Below, piece after piece: positions 63,714 to 64,000 of a stretch of 64,000 nt of DNA (the stretch's first letter is position 1; each line of letters opens with the position of its first letter). Below the pieces are notes generated by a model. The model was given only the letters and a program-made list of their open reading frames with translations. It had not been told where the DNA came from and ran no database searches. The stretch comes from a candidate division KSB1 bacterium (GTDB lineage: Bacteria; Electryoneota; RPQS01), in contig JACRMR010000013.1 of NCBI GenBank assembly GCA_016214895.1, positions 66,971-130,970 of the forward strand. Reading direction: 5' to 3'. Made by a program: the position numbers and the translations under genes.

Positions 63714-64000
63714 ATGCAGATTCGTGCCTGGCTATTCGTCCTTTTGTCTGTAGGGGTGCAAGGTGCTCTTGCGCAGCCTGTTGACACGGCATGGACAAGG
63801 ACATTTCCATCATGCATATTTGAACGTTTAGCAGTGATGACGAACGGTGACGTCGTCGCATGCGGACTTGATAGAACAAACTACCCGACTCTTGTGGTCC
63901 GGTATACGCCCGCCGGAGACACTGTCTGGTCGCGCCGAACGCAGCAATTGGATGGGCAAATATCGAAGGCTATCTGCGCAACGTCCAGCAATGGATGTAT
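63714..64000 (+). CDS. Start of an exported propeller-type protein (cut by window end)
   Basis: Open from ATG 63714 to the window end (95 residues visible). AGGAG stands eight bases upstream. A signal peptide (LFVLLSVGVQGALAQ) is followed by a pattern typical of secreted beta-propellers with short repeats: NGDVVACGLDRTN, VRYTPAGDTVWSRR. Such proteins in FCB bacteria often end in a sorting domain, which would lie outside the window. Confidence 0.7.
   Translation, partial: MQIRAWLFVLLSVGVQGALAQPVDTAWTRTFPSCIFERLAVMTNGDVVACGLDRTNYPTLVVRYTPAGDTVWSRRTQQLDGQISKAICATSSNGC

Noticed and set aside
63559-63753. A 64-codon plus-strand frame before the last gene
   Set aside because: It overlaps the signal peptide of the better supported gene at 63714 and has no ribosome site.

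Overview
The window is a bacterial chromosome segment in two parts. Positions 1 to about 45.8 kb are a GC-rich core with long, tightly overlapping operons. From about 45.9 to 62.9 kb lies a visibly less GC-rich accessory island that starts just after a tRNA-Gly gene. Several traits suggest a Gram-negative lineage of the FCB type (a Zixibacteria/KSB1-like candidate phylum is my guess, not proven). These are an MlaE/MlaF pair, an Omp85-like barrel, meso-DAP-type MurE, lipoproteins, secreted multidomain proteins with a FlgD/T9SS-like C-terminal domain, and TolB-type propellers. No rRNA or ribosomal marker is present to settle the taxonomy.

Core, left to right: pyrR-pyrB-pyrC (+), a 5'-nucleotidase-like lipoprotein (+) and an M42 aminopeptidase (-). 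A complete 16-gene division and cell-wall (dcw) cluster on the minus strand runs mraZ, a small STAS-like gene, rsmH, ftsL, ftsI, murE, murF, mraY, murD, ftsW, murG, murC, murB, ftsQ, ftsA, ftsZ. It starts from a strong promoter with three MraZ-type operator repeats and ends in a terminator after ftsZ. Next come a MacA/MacB-like pair plus a propeller lipoprotein (+), then mlaE/mlaF with a large peptidase-propeller-barrel protein (-). A MerR-REC regulator, a 52-aa TatA missed by simple ORF calling, and a secreted nuclease follow (-). The core ends with hsp20-lon-comF and a subtilase-coaE-S9 peptidase operon (+), then tRNA-Gly(CCC).

The island holds an unrecognised 575-aa protein, 11-bp iteron-like repeats, a primase-polymerase/SF3 helicase, a structured repeat region, an AlpA-like excisionase and an HTH protein. 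These are followed by a five-gene type I restriction-modification operon (hsdM, hsdS, a DUF4062-ATPase gene, hsdR, a YgjP-like metallopeptidase), tyrosine recombinase 1, a ribbon-helix-helix protein and tyrosine recombinase 2. Two 28-bp dif-like sites (11-bp arm, 6-bp centre, 11-bp arm) in direct orientation bracket the HTH gene, the whole R-M operon and recombinase 1. My main hypothesis is therefore a Xer/dif-like defence cassette nested inside a primase-bearing integrative element. To the right lie a truncated phage protease-like gene and the start of a secreted propeller protein cut by the window end.

Four core promoters share one form, TTGA(T/C)(T/A), a 17-bp spacer and TATATT. This probably shows the housekeeping sigma preference of the organism.
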